Assembly (NCBI RefSeq): GCF_027942865.1
Contig: NC_134509.1
Coordinates: 21,252,697-21,316,696 of the forward strand
DNA: 64,000 nucleotides
Direction: 5' to 3'
Source: Odontesthes bonariensis
Lineage: Eukaryota; Chordata; Actinopteri; Atheriniformes; Atherinopsidae
The notes below the pieces were generated by a model. That model was not told the origin of the DNA. It saw only the letters and a program-made list of their open reading frames with translations, and did no database searches. Both the position numbers and the translations under genes were made by a program. Positions 26,001-36,638 of this stretch are shown piece by piece (the stretch's first letter is position 1; the number at the start of each line of letters is the position of its first letter).

Positions 26001-26498
26001 GCCGTACCCAGCTCTCTCTCTGGCCCCGCCCCCCATTTTGCCCCGGATCGGACCGGGTCTTTTCTTGCCCCGCCTGCCTCCCCTCCTCCACTTCCCACCC
26101 GTGCCACCTCCAAACATGTTTCCTCCCGTGCTCGCTCAAGCGAGGCACTTATTCCCACCTCACCTCAGCGGCCCACATCCGTACCCGCAGCTTTTCAACC
26201 TGCCCGGTGGAAACGCCGCTCAAGCTCTGAACAAAAATCAGAAAATAAAAACGCAGCCGAGGCCCCGCTGCCTGCAGGCGATTAAAAAGGTGTGAGCGTT
26301 ACGATGTGCTGGTCTGGTTCTAACATCTGGAAGAAGATGGTCACTTCAAATGAAGATGAGACTGTCGGTGCTTCAGGGAGTCTCTCTTATTTACAGAGAG
26401 AACATCAACCTGACCCACAGCAGCCGTCTGCAGACCTCCGTGGAGGCGACGCCCCAACTGAGATGAAAGATCTCATGGAGGTTCCTTCCACTTTCTGA
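23016..26498 (+). CDS. ZNF318 N-terminal-like protein, copy A
   Basis: Exons 23016-23645, 24754-24861, 25087-26289 and 26397-26498 are all phase 0 and give 680 residues. Exon 1 (residues 1-210) is very rich in Arg, Ser, Asp and Tyr, starts MYSKQTEHSHRRQYSDRSSR, and resembles an SR-type low-complexity N-terminus. Residues about 266-285 hold the motif KGFQRFLDVLNKGVNVDVL. Residues about 389-426 (MQDVLQAIGVDLGFEELGQM then RIRERLYGK) match from memory a segment of human ZNF318 (LLKTIGLDIGV...RTQERLHGKK). A Ser-rich run and a Pro-rich segment follow. The matrin-type zinc fingers of ZNF318 are absent. Its function is unknown; ZNF318 is a nuclear RNA-processing factor in B cells. If the third intron is retained, the frame stops at 26295 instead. 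Confidence 0.75.
23900..24700 (-). mobile_element. Decayed Tc1-like transposon, second family, in copy A intron 1
   Basis: On the minus strand a transposase fragment reads VLWSERSVFQIFVGRNGAKS (about 24250-24315) and MSKAHFHFCDGSINAEKLTE, then LQQHMLPSRTHLFQGRP (about 24062-24190). This is the catalytic half of a Tc1-type protein. The sequence differs from the element at 18.4-19.6 kb, so it is a separate family. Upstream pieces near 24340-24430 continue the domain in other frames. The ends are approximate. Confidence 0.8.
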
Positions 26499-26584
26499 GG
26501 AACTCTCTCTTACACATGCACCCATAGCGTATATAACTCCTGTCATGCTGCAGACACAAACTGTGTGCAGAGTTTTCTTCTTTT

Positions 26585-26590
26585 AATAAA
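26585..26590 (+). terminator. Polyadenylation signal of ZNF318-like copy A
   Basis: AATAAA lies 87 bp after the TGA of the terminal exon, which supports the choice of the 26397-26498 exon as the last one. Confidence 0.6.
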
Positions 26591-26599
26591 TATTTCTCA

Positions 26600-28300
26600 C
26601 TAACTTTATTATTTATACTTTGTTTAAACACTATGATTTTTACAAGAACTGTGATATATTTATTTAGGTTCTTTTCCAAGAGCGCCGTGGCTGCAACTGC
26701 AGAACGTGATCGACAAATGAACGTGTGTCAGGCTCACATCTTTCCTGTTTCTGTATACGTGCAGAAAACTGCTGTTTCATCCAGACTGTAAGATATTAAA
26801 CACAGTGATTCACAGTACAGTGGAGCAGAGCTGATTAATTAAATGTTGTCTTTGCCGAACAGTGGAGCTATGTTCGGGATGCTGTGCTCGGTGCAGAAGA
26901 ACAGAACTTCTGAGAAGATGTAAATCCCCACTGAAGGGTTTGGAAAGTGGATTTTGATGCCTTTATTTGTATTTCTACACCCAGCAGGGTTATCCCGTTG
27001 CTCATATGAACACCTCTCTTTGGTAAGTGGATCTGGGTTTAATTCGCCATCCTCTCAAAGTCTCTATTTGTGGCTAAAATGTCGCTGTGAGCTGTTGCTC
27101 CGGACTTCACGTTAGAGCTGACAATTTATAACATTTCAGATTGGTTTCTCCTGGTATCAAAATGGAAAAGTGTTCAGTCCTATAAGCAGACAGAATAATC
27201 CCCCATGTAAGCTGCTGTTTAACTGCAGCTCTTTTCCTCTGGAAAACTTGCTCAGTTAGCTAATGATTAAATAGTTTTTTTTTTTTCATTCTGGGGAAAA
27301 AAAGGGCTACATCTAAACCCAAAGACTCAAAGAGACGTCCACATCCGGGCCTCGAGGGCCGATGTCCTGCAGGTTTTAGATGCTCCCACCCCTGCTCCAA
27401 GTCATTAATATAATCTGTCATCACTTAAATCCAATAAACAGAAACCGTTCTGTAAACATCAAACATTTCGAACGGATGAACAGACTCTAGTAGAAGCAGA
27501 AAACATTTATATGTTCCCACTAATGAAGGGAAATCATTAAAAATGAATTATGTCTCATTATTTATGTTGATGTTGGCCCTGATTGACAGTTTAGCTCCAA
27601 CAGCAGAGGTGCTAACATTGTTTTATAAATCAGGAGATTTGATCAGTTTAAGCACAGTCTAATCAGCCTTATTCATGTTACATGTCACTTATTTTTGAAT
27701 TAAAACAACTGAGTTGAATGTTTTAAACACACTGAGATTTGTAAGAGAATAAATGAGCCATAATTACTATATATAAAGCTTTAGATTTATACAGGTTTGT
27801 TGTGTTTCTGTGTTTTCAGTTATGATCAATCCCAACTTAAAGAAACTTGTTGATGAAAAACTTTTAATTTAGTTTCTTTTTGACTCCAATAAAGCATTCA
27901 TTTAGTTTGAAAGATTTATTTTAACAGCCCACAGAGGTTTTTATAAGGTTTTATCCAAAGAAAAGTACATTTATGTCGTGGAAATATCAAAAGATTTAAC
28001 GTATAGTTAAGATTTATATAATTAATGTAAAGAATAAATAGTTTGGGACCAATCACTGATACAGAATCATTCATTTACTCAGTTTTCTAGTTTCCAAAGA
28101 GTTTTTTTTAACCAATAATAAACTTAACCTCTTTAGATTAATCCTTCTCTCCGGTTTCAGCTTCACTGTCTCCATCAGAGCAAAGGTAGCCGCTCTATTT
28201 TCGTTATTTTATGTTGAATTCCACTAAAGAAATCCAGATTTCTAAAAAAGCACGATCATTCATTTTTATTAATTTATTTGCTAAAGAAGACCAGACCCGT
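26600..28300. other. Gap between the two ZNF318-like paralogues
   Basis: The stretch is AT-rich with no coding exon that I can support. It contains a short hAT-like fragment at 27330-27470. Confidence 0.55.
27330..27470 (+). mobile_element. Short hAT-like non-autonomous repeat fragment
   Basis: The phrase GGGCCTCGAGGGCCGATGTC followed by CTGCAGGTTTTAGATG is a signature I recognise from abundant non-autonomous hAT-like repeats in fish. Only one end is visible and no target duplication was found. Confidence 0.5.
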
Positions 28301-28326
28301 TTATTATTACCATGTCTGTCCTCCGA

Positions 28327-28340
28327 CCAGCAGGGGGCGC
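28327..28340 (+). promoter_or_regulatory. Putative CTCF site between the tandem paralogues
   Basis: CCAGCAGGGGGCGC fits every position of the vertebrate CTCF core CCASYAGRKGGCRS. It lies about 550 bp before the copy B start codon, near a TTTATAGC box, where it could act as an insulator or promoter-proximal site. Binding is inferred from the motif only. Confidence 0.5.
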
Positions 28341-28875
28341 CGCCGCTACTTTATAGCACGAAAGCAGCAGCTGCTACAGTCCTTCGTTTGTTCTTCAGTT
28401 CGGGCTGTTTTTTTTTTTTTTACTTTAAAGGTTTTTCCTCTGTGCGACTGAAACTAACTTAATCTCTTCTTCGGAGTTTCGTTGCCTTCGAGATTAAAAA
28501 ACAGATAATTTCGTGATATAATCGTTGACCAGCAGAAGTAGGAAAATATGTTAGCTACTGTGCTAAGCTAATTATAGACATGATTTAGTCGATACTTCTA
28601 TCCTTTAGCTTGTTAGTTAACCAGTGACTAATACTGTTTATTATGTTAAATCACGGTTTTGTAGTCCTTGTTTTTCCTCGGTGAGCTACGGTGTGTGGTG
28701 TGGGGGAGGGGGTGAAGATGATCCCTCCTCAGCAACCTGCACGTATTCTTCCACAACTTCAGAGCCTTTATAAACGGAAAGAGGCTGGACGGTGAATCCA
28801 CATAATCAGAAATACTCTAATCAAAGACTGCATACACATCTGGACTTAAATCCCCAATGTGCTGCCAATAAAAGC

Positions 28876-31800
28876 ATGGAGAGCACCTCAAAAATTGGCA
28901 GGGACTGGGACCCTTACTGTGAATATTCAACATACAGCAGCAGGAGCAGCCCTGGGAGGAGGGAACCCAGCCCCCCCACCCAGAACCGTCAGGACTCAGA
29001 AGCTGAGGACCCAGATGGTGAACCACTGGTTATGGATCAGTATGATCAAGAGCTGTCAAGAAAGAGGAAAGAGCTCAAAGAGATAGAGGAGCAGATTATA
29101 CACAAGAAAGCTGCCATCGCCATAAAAACAGTTGGATTTTTTAAGTCCCCTGGTGTTTCCTCTGATATGTGCAAAGGTGAAACTCTGAGAGACAGGGTGG
29201 AGGACATTCTACAGCAGCATCCTTTCAGCCTTTTTTCCAAGGTAAAGAGAGGTAGATCATATGTCAGGGTGCACAACTCTTTGCATACACTGTGTACTGT
29301 GATGCACTCTCTTTTTCTCATCAGGTCCAGTCCCCTAAAGAGAGAATCAAACCATCGATCCAGAGCAAAGACCGGTCGATGCAGGACCCCCATCCGCTGA
29401 GGCTCAGAGTGACGGCGCTGGTGAAGCAGAGACGTGGTGAAACCCGTGTTTTCCCACCTAACAGAGAGAAGGTTTGTGATGTATTTGTTGAGTGAATCGT
29501 GAAAATGTAAAGAAATCCCTGATATCTGGCTGTAGTGCCGTGGCTTTGTGTGTGTGATGCTAATAGCTCATCCTTAGATTCCAGCTTTAAATTCTAATCG
29601 AGATGGAAATCTAAAGATTAAAATTGTGGATTAATAGCAGAAGAAGAAAGGACGGACCAGAGAGGCTGGAAAGTGCCTGCTCATGGTTTACTGAGGACTC
29701 GTTATACATCCTGAAAAACATGCACGTAAACATCCAGATAGAGTAACGTGTTTTCCTCGTGTCTCTATGAGGATAATTAATTTAATTTAACATTATTTTA
29801 CACTGATCCACATTTTTGCTTTCCCTTCCTCGAAAATGCACGCACTTACATCCCTTCTTCTGAGGCGAGCGATGCCCTCCTGCGCAAGTGTAAATAGTTT
29901 GTCCTGAGCAACCGCTGCAAGTCGCCTTTACAGGAATAAACTTACTTTTAGTTGCAGATTTGAGGTTTTACCATGGTGGTTAGTCCCTGTCTGGATTATA
30001 TTTCCTTTTTTCAATCACACATTTACGTAGGCGACTTCATCCGTCGTGAGCGTAATTGTTCACGTTGTTTCCTGTTTACGACTCCAACCTGAGTCATTCC
30101 AGAGTTTTCCACCAGGGGGACACACCAGGCTGGATAAAAACTTGGTTGCCGTGGCAACGATACATCGTAAAGATTCAAGTAATTGTGGACTTTCTCTCCA
30201 ACTACTTTGTAACCCTACATCCTGTTAAATCAGGCCCAACATTACCCCGACTGGTGACCTTCATATTGGAGCTTCTGAATGTGTAGTTGTGATTTCTGAG
30301 ACGTTTCAAACCAACGCAGGATCTTTAAGCCTGTAAAATCCTAGTTTCACAGCAGCTTGCATCAGAAGGAACAAAATCATCTTGATTTTAGTGAGGACAT
30401 TCCTTTAGTGATGTTTTTCTGTTTCTGCTGTTTCACAGGCCCCGGATGTCCCGCTGTCTCCTCCCAGCCGGAGCTTCACGTCGCCATCGAACCAGGAGAA
30501 AAACAAAGGCTTTGAGCGCTTCGTTAGTTTACTCAACAAAGGAGTGGATACCAACTTAAAAGACACGGTGCGTCCTGCACAGCTCTCTGTACACGTTCAC
30601 CTGTTCCTGAGCAGCTTTTACTGCTTGGAGAAACCAGACTTTTTTTCCTCGTTTGTGATTGCAAATTTTGCCATTTAATGCATCACGGTGACTGTGTGTC
30701 AGTCACAAAGCACCGTTATAAAATATCCACAGCTCCCGTTCTCACTGCTGCATGTAAATCTAATGTCTGAAAAAGATGAAAGTAAAAGAAAATGGTTTCA
30801 CAGGTCCCTGATGTCCCCCAGGTCCCTGGGAACAGCCAGAGCGTTACTTCACCAGCAAAGGAGGATGCCAACAAAGGCTTTGAACGCTTCCTGAAGCTGC
30901 TCAACCAAAAGGAGCACGCTAAGCTGAATGACACGGTACACGCGTGTTGTTATGGTTTAAAAAAACCCAGTTTTAGTGTTCATTCCTGGTAAAACATAAG
31001 AAGAAAGTACAAGTTACTTTCACTGAATATGTGATGCTGTGATTAACACAGTAAATCGGATAAATCAGACCTGGAAGTTGCCCAGTTGCCAAACTTGTTG
31101 TCCAAACTGGTGAAAAAATTGGCTTTTTGGAAAGAAAATAAAAAGAAATGGGCCAGTTTTTTTTATTTTTTATTCTTTAACTTTGTGCTGAAATAAGATA
31201 ATCGGCATGAATAACTCTAAACATGGCAGCTTGTAAAGTTGCTTTTATCAGTGAAAAACTCAGATCAATTAGTTTTTGGGATAAATTCTATATATACTTT
31301 ATGTTTTAATTCTAAAAACATGGTCAATTGTGCATTTATACTGTGACAGAAGTATAGAATGAATGAATATTTTTTATTAAGTTAACTTTGTAAGTGACAC
31401 CTGTGTACGTCTGGCAGGTGTCCTCTCCAAGCCGGAGCGTTACTTCACCAGCAAAGGAGGAGAAAAGTGTCGACAGGGGGTTTGAGCGCTTCCTCAGTGT
31501 GCTCAACAAAGGCGTCGACATCAACGTGCTCAGTAGGATTGTCAACGACGACGGAGAGGATCTCCCTCACCCTCACCCCCTCGGTGTGGAGAGCAAGTCA
31601 GATCTGCCCCCCAGGAGTGAGAACCAGCGATCAGACGGCAGAGTCTCGCTGCCGGGCTGCAGCAGGACCAGCGGTGCGGAGTCGAAGCCGCTCAGCCGAG
31701 AGCGATGCTCAGCTGACGCTAAGGAGAGGACGACTGACCACAGACACGGCAGTGTGGACTCCGGCAGTCAGTCAGAGTTTTCTCTGGGAGAGAAGAAGAA

Positions 31801-33275
31801 GAAGAAGAAGAAGGAGGAGAAGCAGGAGGAGAAGAAGAAGAAAGAGGAAGAGGAAGAGGAAGAAGAAGAAGACACCCCAAAGCTTGATGAAAAGCAAGAA
31901 CAACTACAGAACATTCTTAAAACTCTGGGTTTGAGCCTGGAAGTGGAGGAGATGAACAAACTATCCGACCGCATGCAGGAGAGGCTGTACGGGAAGAAGC
32001 CTGAAGGCAGACGGAGGCCTGACAGCAGAGAGGAGAAGGAGGAGAGTCGACCCCACAGTAGGTCCTCTTCCTCCTCCTCCTCCTCCTCCTCCTCCTCCTC
32101 CTCCTCCTACTCTTCCTGTTCTTCCACCTCTCGGTCAACCTCTCGAAGCCGTAGTCGGAGCCCGTCGCGCCACCGCCGCTCTCACAGCAGAGACTCGGAA
32201 CACAAGCAGAAGTCTGAACGCAGCCGCTCCCGTGAAGGAGGCAGAGATGGACCGACGCACCGCCACAGGAAGGAGGCCGGCAGCGAAGCAGCGAGGCACA
32301 GTTACAGAGACTCTGCTTTTCCAGATTACAGTTTGTACTCCCATCACGCTGCCTCCCACGGCGACAGGGAGGCGGCACACCCCTGCTGGTCATACGCTCA
32401 GAGTGGCAGCTCTCTTCCTTCTGCTTCCTCCATCCTGAACTACCCACAGCCAGCCGGCGAGGGCTCTGAATCGGCACACAAACGGAGACCCCCCCATCAC
32501 ATTTTCTCGCTAATAAACCCGGACCTGTCTGTAAGCGAGGGTCAGAGCGGACTGGCGGCCGGTTCGCGCTGCCTGAGGGTCGTCGCTACCGAACAGCAAC
32601 CCGAGCGCCACCTGAAGCCGCTCACACAGGTGCGCAGGAGCAAGCGCAGGCGCGGACAGAGGCACCTCCAGCAGAAGAGACGGAGAGAAAGGAAAAGGGC
32701 CCAACGCTTGGTGCAGAAACAAGTGGAATATGCCGCCAAGAGGGAGAGGATGCTGGCCTCGCAGGACAACAAGGACAGCACGGAGGAGGAGGAGAAGCCG
32801 CAGCCAACAGAGGAGGAAGTAAAGGCTAACCTGAGGAAGAAGGTCAGTGAATGGCTGATTGTAGGAGCCACCAGGTGGCGCTGCGGGGTGTCCATCACAG
32901 TCAAATAGCTGCCTAAGATTTGACATTTTGATGGATTTATGTGTCATTTAAGAGAAATTATTGTCGGGATATTTCTACAATAGCCCCTGCTTTTAGTTTG
33001 AAAGCTTAATGTTCCACACGCCATGTGTTTCATCAACATAAAGACATACACATAGACAACATAAAGATACACAAACATCTGGAACAACAGGGGAAAACCC
33101 TCATGATTTCAGCCCTGCCGGGTCATCTTAAATCCCTCCGAATCAAAGTTTTCTCTGTTTCCTTTCTCTTCTTTTCCAGCTTCAAGCATTCAACCAGAAG
33201 GCAAAGCACGCTAAGCAGCTCCACAACGCTAACGCCATGCAGCCGGACAACTCTTTGACGCTAGAGCTGAGTTAA
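28876..33275 (+). CDS. ZNF318 N-terminal-like protein, copy B, with triplicated exon
   Basis: Exons 28876-29241, 29325-29471, 30439-30567, 30804-30935, 31418-32842 and 33180-33275 are all phase 0 and sum to 764 residues. I chose ATG 28876 because it has A at -3 and G at +4; the open frame extends upstream only to a GTG. Residues about 75-100 (ELSRKRKELKEIEEQIIHKK) look coiled-coil. Three consecutive exons carry KGFERFVSLLNKGVDTNLKD, KGFERFLKLLNQKEHAKLND and RGFERFLSVLNKGVDINVLS. Then come a Lys/Glu run (about 385-410), the ZNF318-like segment LQNILKTLGLSLEVEEMNKL with MQERLYGKK (about 418-453), an Arg-Ser-rich run, and a strongly basic stretch near residues 663-690. No zinc finger is present. 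It is a tandem paralogue of the gene at 23-26.5 kb, in the same order and orientation. Function unknown; probably nuclear. Confidence 0.75.
30439..31540 (+). repeat. Tandemly triplicated exon in ZNF318-like copy B
   Basis: Exons at 30439-30567, 30804-30935 and the 5' part of 31418-32842 share a layout. Each has VP or VS at the start, then P..SRS/SQS.TSP, then (N/D)(K/R)GFERF and a LLN(K/Q) or VLNK tail. The second and third copies are identical over GAGCGTTACTTCACCAGCAA and the AGGAGGA that follows. The first two are phase 0-0, so exon gain does not disturb the frame. Confidence 0.85.
31789..31875 (+). repeat. Purine-rich (GAA/GAG)n coding repeat
   Basis: This GAA/GAG/AAG-rich tract encodes alternating Lys and Glu within copy B. 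It is absent from copy A and probably arose by slippage. It may be length-variable between individuals. Confidence 0.85.
32062..32110 (+). repeat. (TCC)n coding repeat giving a poly-Ser run
   Basis: An uninterrupted TCC-rich array encodes about 17 serines, followed by an Arg-Ser alternating segment (SRSTSRSRSRSPSRHRRSHS). Such segments are typical of nuclear-speckle proteins. Confidence 0.9.
32868..32881 (+). promoter_or_regulatory. Putative CTCF site just after copy B exon 5
   Basis: CCACCAGGTGGCGC matches the CTCF core at all positions. It lies 25 bp inside the intron that follows the large exon. Binding is inference. Confidence 0.45.
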
Positions 33276-34910
33276 CGTGAGTAAACCTGAAGAAGAGCGT
33301 TCCAGTGTTTCGGAAGCTGAACGAGGATCCAAGACTGATTGATTCAAGTCGACTTTGCTTATTTAATCTCTGAGCGAGTCGCACAAACCAGCCTAAAAAC
33401 AGTCTGGTGGGAAAGTAAGTACTCCCTCCTTCAGTTTTTGAGGTTTATGTCATCAGGACACGATAGAAACCATCTCACCAGGTCTGAAAATGAAGCGAGT
33501 ACAACCACAGAGGAACAATAGAGCACATCACGGGGTTGTCGTCGTTGTTTTAGCAAAGACAAAAATGCAGAAACGGTGAGTGAAAAACTAAGTCCACCCC
33601 TACTGATTTCATACGAGCGGATTAATGGAGGATGTACTGTCTTTTCGACAGGATGGCGTGGGTATGAGGAGATCCAGAGGTGCAGTTAGCAAAATAATTA
33701 TTTCAGGTGGAAAGGGTGTTAATGTGGGGAAAACTGCATGGGTATCAGGATGGTGTTCGTGCTCAGGGAGCTGAGCCGGAAGGAGAAGTTTTCCACGAGC
33801 TGCTCCACCTCTGCTGCTGCCCTCACCTACGGTCACAGATTTGGGTGGTGACTGTAGATGCAAGCGGCTGAAATGAGTTTGTTTCAGAGGGGGGCGGGGC
33901 TCAGATATAAGGGGGAGGAGCTCCACCACCAGGAGGGAGTAGAACCGCAGCTCATCTGGTTAGGATGAGGCCCCGGGGCAGAGCCAGGACTCCCATCCGG
34001 CCCGGGGACGCCTCGGGATCCCCCAGGACTCGCTGCAGGGGGAGACAACGCTGTGGTTGTCGTTTTCTTTAACCGCTTCTTTCCCTGAAATGTTGCAGTA
34101 AAATGAAAAGCGACTCATCAGATAAAACCGCCTGATTTATCCCCTTAAAGGAGAATATGGAGCATCTTCACTGGAGTTACAAACTTTACAGATGTTTCCG
34201 TTTTCTCATCAAATCTTTGTATGATTAACCAGCCCTTGTTTGACTAAATAGATACAATATGTACGGTTTATTATATTTAGTTTGAACGCTCCCTCCCTGC
34301 CCAAACTGACCTCTTCTTTACATGAATTTACTTGCAGCATCAGGTGACTCTAAACTCTTTTCCTTTATGTTTTTGCTCCTCCTTGCAGGCGTCTGTGGAC
34401 CGTAGAGATGGTGATGGGAGCCCCGACACACCACCAACCTCCATCTTTAACATTCATTGCTCACGGATGAGGATCTCAGGACTATTTCGACTCCTATTCA
34501 CGTTTGAACTGAATCATCTTTGAACTAACACGTAACTGAGAGTATTTTTGTGAACTAAACTGCAGGTTAACATGAAGACAGGTGTCTGTGAATGTCACCA
34601 TGTAGTATTTGAAAGTTAAAATGCTAACGTGAAATGTTCCCTCTGATTTTTGCTCCTAGTTTTCTCCGGTTTCCTCCATCAAATCAAGCTGCAAACGCAG
34701 CACGTGCACACGTTGTATGACATTAATAACCATCCGTGTGTACTGAATCCCGGTGAAGAAGTAAGAAGACAGCGTGTGCTCAGCCCCATTAAGCAAAAAT
34801 ACATCAGTCAGTGGGTCTACATGATGAGATTAATTTGATTATAGCTGTAGTTGGGTTATGCTCCTTATCTGAGCAAGGGTAATTGTCCTTGGATATATGG
34901 CGGTGAATAA
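33276..34910 (+). other. Possible 3' UTR intron and last non-coding exon of copy B
   Basis: Directly after the TAA (33273-33275) the sequence AC|GTGAGTAAAC contains a strong splice donor. A matching acceptor (TCCTTGCAG) precedes 34389, and AATAAA lies near 34906. A spliced 3' UTR is therefore plausible, though the transcript could end earlier. The stretch 33280-34380 has no other recognisable gene. Confidence 0.35.
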
Positions 34911-36638
34911 ATGGAATCAGAGGCACAAAGCATGTCATACCCCGGTATGATAGGTGGCACTGTACCCATTTCAACTATTGCTAATAGAGCCACTTCCTGT
35001 TGACCTCTTCACCAACAACAACAACAACAAACTCAGGCATTCGAGAAAGATGGAGAACGAAGAGCAAGATGAAGCTACGTCCCTCTACATTTCGTCTGTG
35101 ATGAGCTGCTTGTTGCACAAACGGGATGCACAACGGCGCATTCTCCATCGGGTTGTTTGTTTCTTTCCGACGACAACAGTAATATCGTCTTCTTTGACTT
35201 CCGGGTCACGACCCCGGGAAAAAATCTCGAGCATGCGCAGAACTCAGTCTAATTCACCACGTGCTTCAGCGCCTACAAGCAGGTTTAATGTGACTTTGAA
35301 GACCTTCTAAGGGGTAGACATGAACTTAATTACTCTGTTTTATTGTAATTTAGCCCTTAATCCGATTCTTTCAGTGCCATGTAACCCCACTGAGACGTCT
35401 GCATTAAAGCCCGACATTCCTCCTTCGGGTTCTACAGACTGTTCTGTTTATCCTGAGCTGGTCACCGTGGAGTTTTCTGGGCCTTTTCACTGAGGACGGC
35501 GAGCTGCCACAGAGCAGGTGGTGATGAGCTAAAGGTTTCCATAAAGCTCAGCGGACAGCTGGGTGACGGGTGGGTTGTTTTCAACAAAGCTTTATTTAAT
35601 GCTTCGTATCCTCTTCAGTGTATATTTTAGTCTGGCACACAGTCGAAGAACTTTATTGTCCGGTCATCCGGAACAGCACACATCCCCTCCGTGTTGCCCA
35701 TCAGCTTCTGATGTTTGGAGTTCCTGCATTTGGGACAAAAGAAGCCTCACACACTGTTTTACACTGTCTTTGTAACTCAAATGCCTGATACAGGGGGGGC
35801 GTGTCCTCCGGAATAATCCACAGTGAGCTGTTTTCACCACCCGGCTCGGCTTGCTTCTGGTGGATAAAAGCAGGCGTCCAAAACATGCAGAAAAGGTGAC
35901 GGCGGACCTTCAACTCCTTTAGCTTCTTAATTAGAAACTGGCTCATATTTAATCTGAACTGCCCATGAAGCTCAATTTATCATCTATAAATCTTCCCAAA
36001 CGCTTGAAACACCGACGGTTTCCTCAGTTTGGACACATTAACAAAGTCTTTAAGGTTCAGAGCTTAAACGGAAGGAAACGGAGTTCTTCAAAAGGCACGT
36101 TGGACACATTTGTGCTTTTTGTAATATCTGAACTATTCAAGAGTTTTTAAGCCTGAGAGAACTGAAGTCTTGACTCTGAAAAGTCATCGTTTGTTAGATA
36201 ATGACAGATGTTTGTGGTCCATGTGCATCCACTGCAGCATTAAAACCACAGATCCCAGTTCAGCTCATGATTTGAATGTTTCACTCCTCACCAGCATCCC
36301 AGATTTCAGCCTGCACGGATGGGACGGCAACACAAAGAAATGGCAGCTTCCGTGTCTGTGGCGCCGTACGGCTGCTCTGATACGACTTCAAATCATCAAT
36401 AATAACCACATCAGCAATTAAAACCGTTTTATTAGATCAGATTCATTCATTTACCTTTTCCTGGTGTTCGAAACAAAATGGTGCCGAATTACATCGTGAA
36501 GAGTTATTTTCAACAAAACAAAAGAAAGAACTTCCGAATAAATTACTCAAACAGTCTTTGCAGCGCTCCAACGCTGAGCGCCAGCGTCTGAAACGGGACT
36601 CCAGCTGATCCTGCTTTCATGAACGGGACGGTTCTTGT
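34911..36638. other. Gap between ZNF318-like copy B and pla2g12b
   Basis: I see no gene that I can name. A GC-richer block at about 34940-35330 carries an ATG-initiated frame (35050-35310, MENEEQDEATSLYISSVMSC and on) without splice context. It could be a decayed transposon fragment. The rest is AT-rich with no recognisable feature. Confidence 0.4.

Noticed and set aside
28792-28875. Longer N-terminus for ZNF318-like copy B
   Set aside because: It would need a GTG start. The ATG at 28876 has a good context, though an upstream coding exon cannot be ruled out.
31768-31974. Minus-strand poly-Ser/Phe frame
   Set aside because: It is a shadow of the Lys/Glu coding repeat of copy B.
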